64,000 nt of DNA from Gulosibacter hominis (GTDB lineage: Bacteria > Actinomycetota > Actinomycetes > Actinomycetales > Microbacteriaceae): contig NZ_CAJGWQ010000005.1 of the NCBI RefSeq assembly GCF_904842695.1, positions 81,718 through 145,717 on the forward strand. Reading direction: 5' to 3'. A program made the translations under genes and the position numbers. Positions 61,862 to 64,000 of this stretch are shown piece by piece. Position 1 is the stretch's first letter, and every line of letters begins with the position of its first letter. Under the pieces are notes generated by a model. The model searched no databases, was not told the origin of the DNA, and was given only the letters and a program-made list of their open reading frames with translations.

Positions 61862-62995
61862 TTGGCAGAGCTGTACCGGTCGGTGGATATTGCGGTCATT
61901 GGCGCGGGTGCGTCCGGTCTTGCGCTGGGCTATTCGCTGAGCGCGCTGGGGCTCGAGGCGGTGCGCGACTATTTGATCATTGACGATCACCCTGCCCCGG
62001 GCGCCACCTGGCAGCACGGTTGGGATTGGGCCACGGTTGGCAGTTCGGTGCGAGTTGGTGAGATTGCCGATCTTCCGGGGCAGCGTGAACTCGGGCTGGG
62101 ATTTGAGCACTTCGACGTGGATGCGCGCGTGCGGGATGTGATTCCCGAGGTGTGGGCGAAATACGAGGATGCGTACGGCCTGTTTGTTGCCCACGGTGTG
62201 CGGGCGCTGCGGGTGGATGAGCAGCGCCGCAACCCCGAGCTGCGCATCACGGTTGCGCTGCCGGGCGGCCAGCTGCGGGTGATTGAGGCCGGTGTGGTGG
62301 TGAATGCAACCGGCAGCTGGTCGCGGCCATTTGTGCCGTGGTATCCGGGTGTCGACCGCTTCGAGGGCGCCCAGCTGCACCTGTATCAGGTGTCGTCGTT
62401 GAGCGAGTTGGCCGGCCGGCGGGTGCTGGTGGTCGGTGCGGGCCGCAGCGCGGTTGCGGGGCTGCTTGAGCTTGAACGGCTTGGTGCGCACACGGTGTGG
62501 TCGACGCTGCGTGATCCGCAATTTGAGCGTCCCCCGCAGCTGGGTTTGCGGCGACCGCGCGTGCTCGTGGGTGATTTGGGTTTGCGGCGACGGCAGCGGC
62601 TTGAGCGGATGGTGGAGCGCGGCAACTGGTTGCCGAGTGATGCGTCGGTGCGCGCGGTTCCCTTGACTCGCGCCGTGTTTGGGGCGCAGCGGCGGGGGCT
62701 GCTGGTGTCGCGTGGCCCGCTCTTGCGCTTTGAATCGGATGCGGTGGTGCTGGCGGATGGTTCGCGCGAGCCGATCGATGCGGTGGTGTGGGCCACCGGC
62801 GGTCGGGAGGCCACGGGTCATCTGCGGCCGCTGGGGTTGCGGGATGTTGGCGGCTCGGTGAAGGTGCGTGCCGGCTGGTCGCGACGGGATCCGCGGGTTG
62901 GTTTTTTGACCTACGGGCCGGGGCTGGATGCATCCGAATCGCTTGATCGTGCCGTCGGGCTGGCAGAGTCGGCGATTGATCGGGTGGCTGATTAG
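61862..62995 (+). CDS. FAD/NAD(P)-binding oxidoreductase, flavin monooxygenase-like
   Basis: A 377-residue flavoprotein. The first Rossmann motif GAGASG (residues 13-18) binds FAD, and a second one, VVGAGRSA, near residue 185 should bind NADPH, as in CzcO/FMO-type enzymes. VVVNATGSWSRPFVPWYPGVDRFEGAQLHLYQV and VVWATGG are typical. Substrate unknown; relatives oxygenate small amines, sulfides or ketones. The TTG at 61862 has GGGAGG seven bases upstream. It is somewhat shorter than Baeyer-Villiger enzymes. Confidence 0.83.
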   Translation: MAELYRSVDIAVIGAGASGLALGYSLSALGLEAVRDYLIIDDHPAPGATWQHGWDWATVGSSVRVGEIADLPGQRELGLGFEHFDVDARVRDVIPEVWAKYEDAYGLFVAHGVRALRVDEQRRNPELRITVALPGGQLRVIEAGVVVNATGSWSRPFVPWYPGVDRFEGAQLHLYQVSSLSELAGRRVLVVGAGRSAVAGLLELERLGAHTVWSTLRDPQFERPPQLGLRRPRVLVGDLGLRRRQRLERMVERGNWLPSDASVRAVPLTRAVFGAQRRGLLVSRGPLLRFESDAVVLADGSREPIDAVVWATGGREATGHLRPLGLRDVGGSVKVRAGWSRRDPRVGFLTYGPGLDASESLDRAVGLAESAIDRVAD

Positions 62996-63021
62996 CTGCC
63001 AGTGCTTACTTGCGGTGCCGG

Positions 63022-63381
63022 TCACATCCTGCTGGCGATGAAGAAGCCAGCGAACGCGAGGGCGACGCAGATCGCGAGCTGTCCGATTGCGTGGGCCACG
63101 GCGAGGGTGAATGCGCGTTGTTGCAGGAGTTTGTAGGTGTCGAGGCTCGCGGTTGAGAAGGTGGTGAATCCGCCGCAGACACCGATGATTAGCAGGGTGA
63201 GGATTGCGGGCGCTTCGAGGATGACGGCGGCGGTGAATCCGAGCACTAGCGAGCCGAGCGCGTTGATGATCAGGATGGATAGCGCCGGATGCATCCTGGC
63301 GCGCTCTTTCAGGATCGTGTCGAGGATGTAGCGCAGCATCGCGCCGAGGCCGCCACCGATGGCTGTGAACAGGATGGTCAC
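63022..63381 (-). CDS. crcB: fluoride exporter CrcB (Fluc), second subunit
   Basis: A 119-residue four-helix Fluc-family protein. The pore/Na+ signature GVCGGFTTFSTASLDT and the start GGGLGAMLRYIL with its conserved Arg are present. Fluc channels let fluoride leave the cell as dual-topology dimers; paired genes such as this and the next form heterodimers. The GTG at 63381 overlaps the upstream crcB stop by 4 bases. Confidence 0.9.
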   Translation of the reverse strand: MTILFTAIGGGLGAMLRYILDTILKERARMHPALSILIINALGSLVLGFTAAVILEAPAILTLLIIGVCGGFTTFSTASLDTYKLLQQRAFTLAVAHAIGQLAICVALAFAGFFIASRM

Positions 63382-63824
63382 TGGTTGCCTCCGCGTGCTG
63401 GTGCGGTGCCGAGGCGCCAGCCGAGTGCGGATGCGCCGAGCCCGATGATGACGGTGGCGAGGGCGGCCACGAGGGCGGTGCCGTTTTGGGCGCTGAGCCC
63501 GGTGGCTGCGCTCGCTGCCATTGTGGAGTAGGTGGTGAATCCGCCGCACAGGCCGGTGCCGAGGGCGAGTTGCCACCTGGTGGGGATCGTGCGGGCGGTG
63601 ATGAGGGCGAGTGCGAAGGCACCGAGGGTGTTGATGGCGAAGAGGGTGAGCAGGTCTGCTGTGGATGATTGGGGGAGTGCGGTGAGCAGGGCGCGCAGCA
63701 GTGCGCCCGCGGTGCCGCCGGCGAAGACGATGCCCGCGTTCAGCAGCAGCTGCGGTGTCGGGGTGACCTCTCGGGCTGCGGGGGTGGATGCGCTGGCGCC
63801 GGTGCCGGGATTGTTGGGATGCAC
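63378..63824 (-). CDS. crcB: fluoride exporter CrcB (Fluc), first subunit
   Basis: A 148-residue Fluc protein with an extra polar N-terminus of about 28 residues before FAGGTAGALLRALL. The signature GLCGGFTTYSTMAAS is intact. With the following gene it makes a two-gene operon for the fluoride exporter. I see no fluoride riboswitch in the sequence before it. Confidence 0.88.
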   Translation of the reverse strand: MHPNNPGTGASASTPAAREVTPTPQLLLNAGIVFAGGTAGALLRALLTALPQSSTADLLTLFAINTLGAFALALITARTIPTRWQLALGTGLCGGFTTYSTMAASAATGLSAQNGTALVAALATVIIGLGASALGWRLGTAPARGGNQ

Positions 63825-63839
63825 GTGTTCAACTTAGCG

Positions 63840-64000
63840 CTGCCCGCCGGCAATTGGTGCTGCCCTCACCAATTAGCGCCGCCCCCGCACCGATTAGCGC
63901 CGCCCCTCCAATCAGCGCCTCCCCACACCAATTGACCCTGCCTCACACCAATTAGCGCTGCCCCACACCAAGTGACCCTGTTATTGCTAAGTGACCCTCC
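63840..64000. repeat. degenerate tandem units leading into a family B element (cut by window end)
   Basis: About six units of roughly 17-21 bp vary around CACCAATTAGCGCCGCCCC. The later ones change to CACCAATTGACCCTG and CACCAAGTGACCCTG. The last (63969-63979) is CAAGTGACCCT, the outer arm of family B, followed by GTTATTGC and TAAGTGACCCT, so a family B element probably begins here and continues past the end. Confidence 0.7.

Noticed and set aside
63825..64000. A fluoride riboswitch before the crcB pair
   Set aside because: The sequence is a tandem repeat array; I see no conserved riboswitch core.

Overview
The window reads as the chromosome of a high-GC actinobacterium, most likely a member of the Microbacteriaceae. 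The grounds are the overall GC bias, Actinobacteria-typical neighbours (DUF3073 beside purM, a sterol-carrier-like protein beside the purine genes, an MhuD-type heme monooxygenase, a DipZ-type CcdA/thioredoxin fusion) and a Corynebacterium/Actinomyces-like type II-C Cas9. No rRNA, tRNA, insertion sequence or prophage gene was seen.

Layout. 1-2.7 kb: the end of a DAO-family oxidoreductase, a cupin, a FUSC-family membrane protein and mhuD. 2.9-15.5 kb: two divergent operons around a 437-bp control region. Leftward are an SIS-domain protein, an M19 dipeptidase, a class I amidotransferase and a D-amino-acid-dehydrogenase-like flavoprotein. Rightward is a complete dipeptide-type ABC importer followed by two signal-peptide-less penicillin-recognising serine hydrolases. 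Together these suggest uptake and degradation of D-amino-acid or peptidoglycan-derived peptides. 15.5-19.2 kb: a Met/Asp-rich lipoprotein, DipZ and a two-component system. 19.3-25.0 kb: a complete type II-C CRISPR-Cas locus (16-repeat array, cas2, cas1, cas9, and a tracrRNA that I place from its anti-repeat). 25.1-29.1 kb: an HDAC-like deacetylase, a sodium/solute symporter and a DUF3311 protein, divergent from a LacI regulator with a perfect operator palindrome between them. 29.1-33.1 kb: an aspartate-dehydrogenase-like protein, a DUF418-like membrane protein and an AlbA_2/Schlafen-type regulator.

33-62 kb holds most of the purine pathway, scattered: purL, purQ, purS, a purD-purC fusion, purF and purM. 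Interspersed are redox genes (peroxiredoxin, OsmC, CcdA, DsbA-like), an AI-2E-type permease, and a LysR-controlled amidohydrolase plus amino-acid ABC importer. The end holds a flavoprotein monooxygenase-like gene and a tandem crcB pair.

The most striking non-coding signal is a set of nested inverted repeats. Two direct copies of a short motif are followed by two inverted copies, and the motif differs between families (TTGTGTG, AAGTGACCCT, and variants of NNCACCG). By my reading every convergent gene junction longer than 100 bp carries one or more of these, or, at the CRISPR locus, an unrelated bidirectional hairpin. A related, larger inverted repeat lies between the dsbA-like gene and purM. 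I regard these elements and the D-peptide gene cluster as the best candidates for undescribed biology here.
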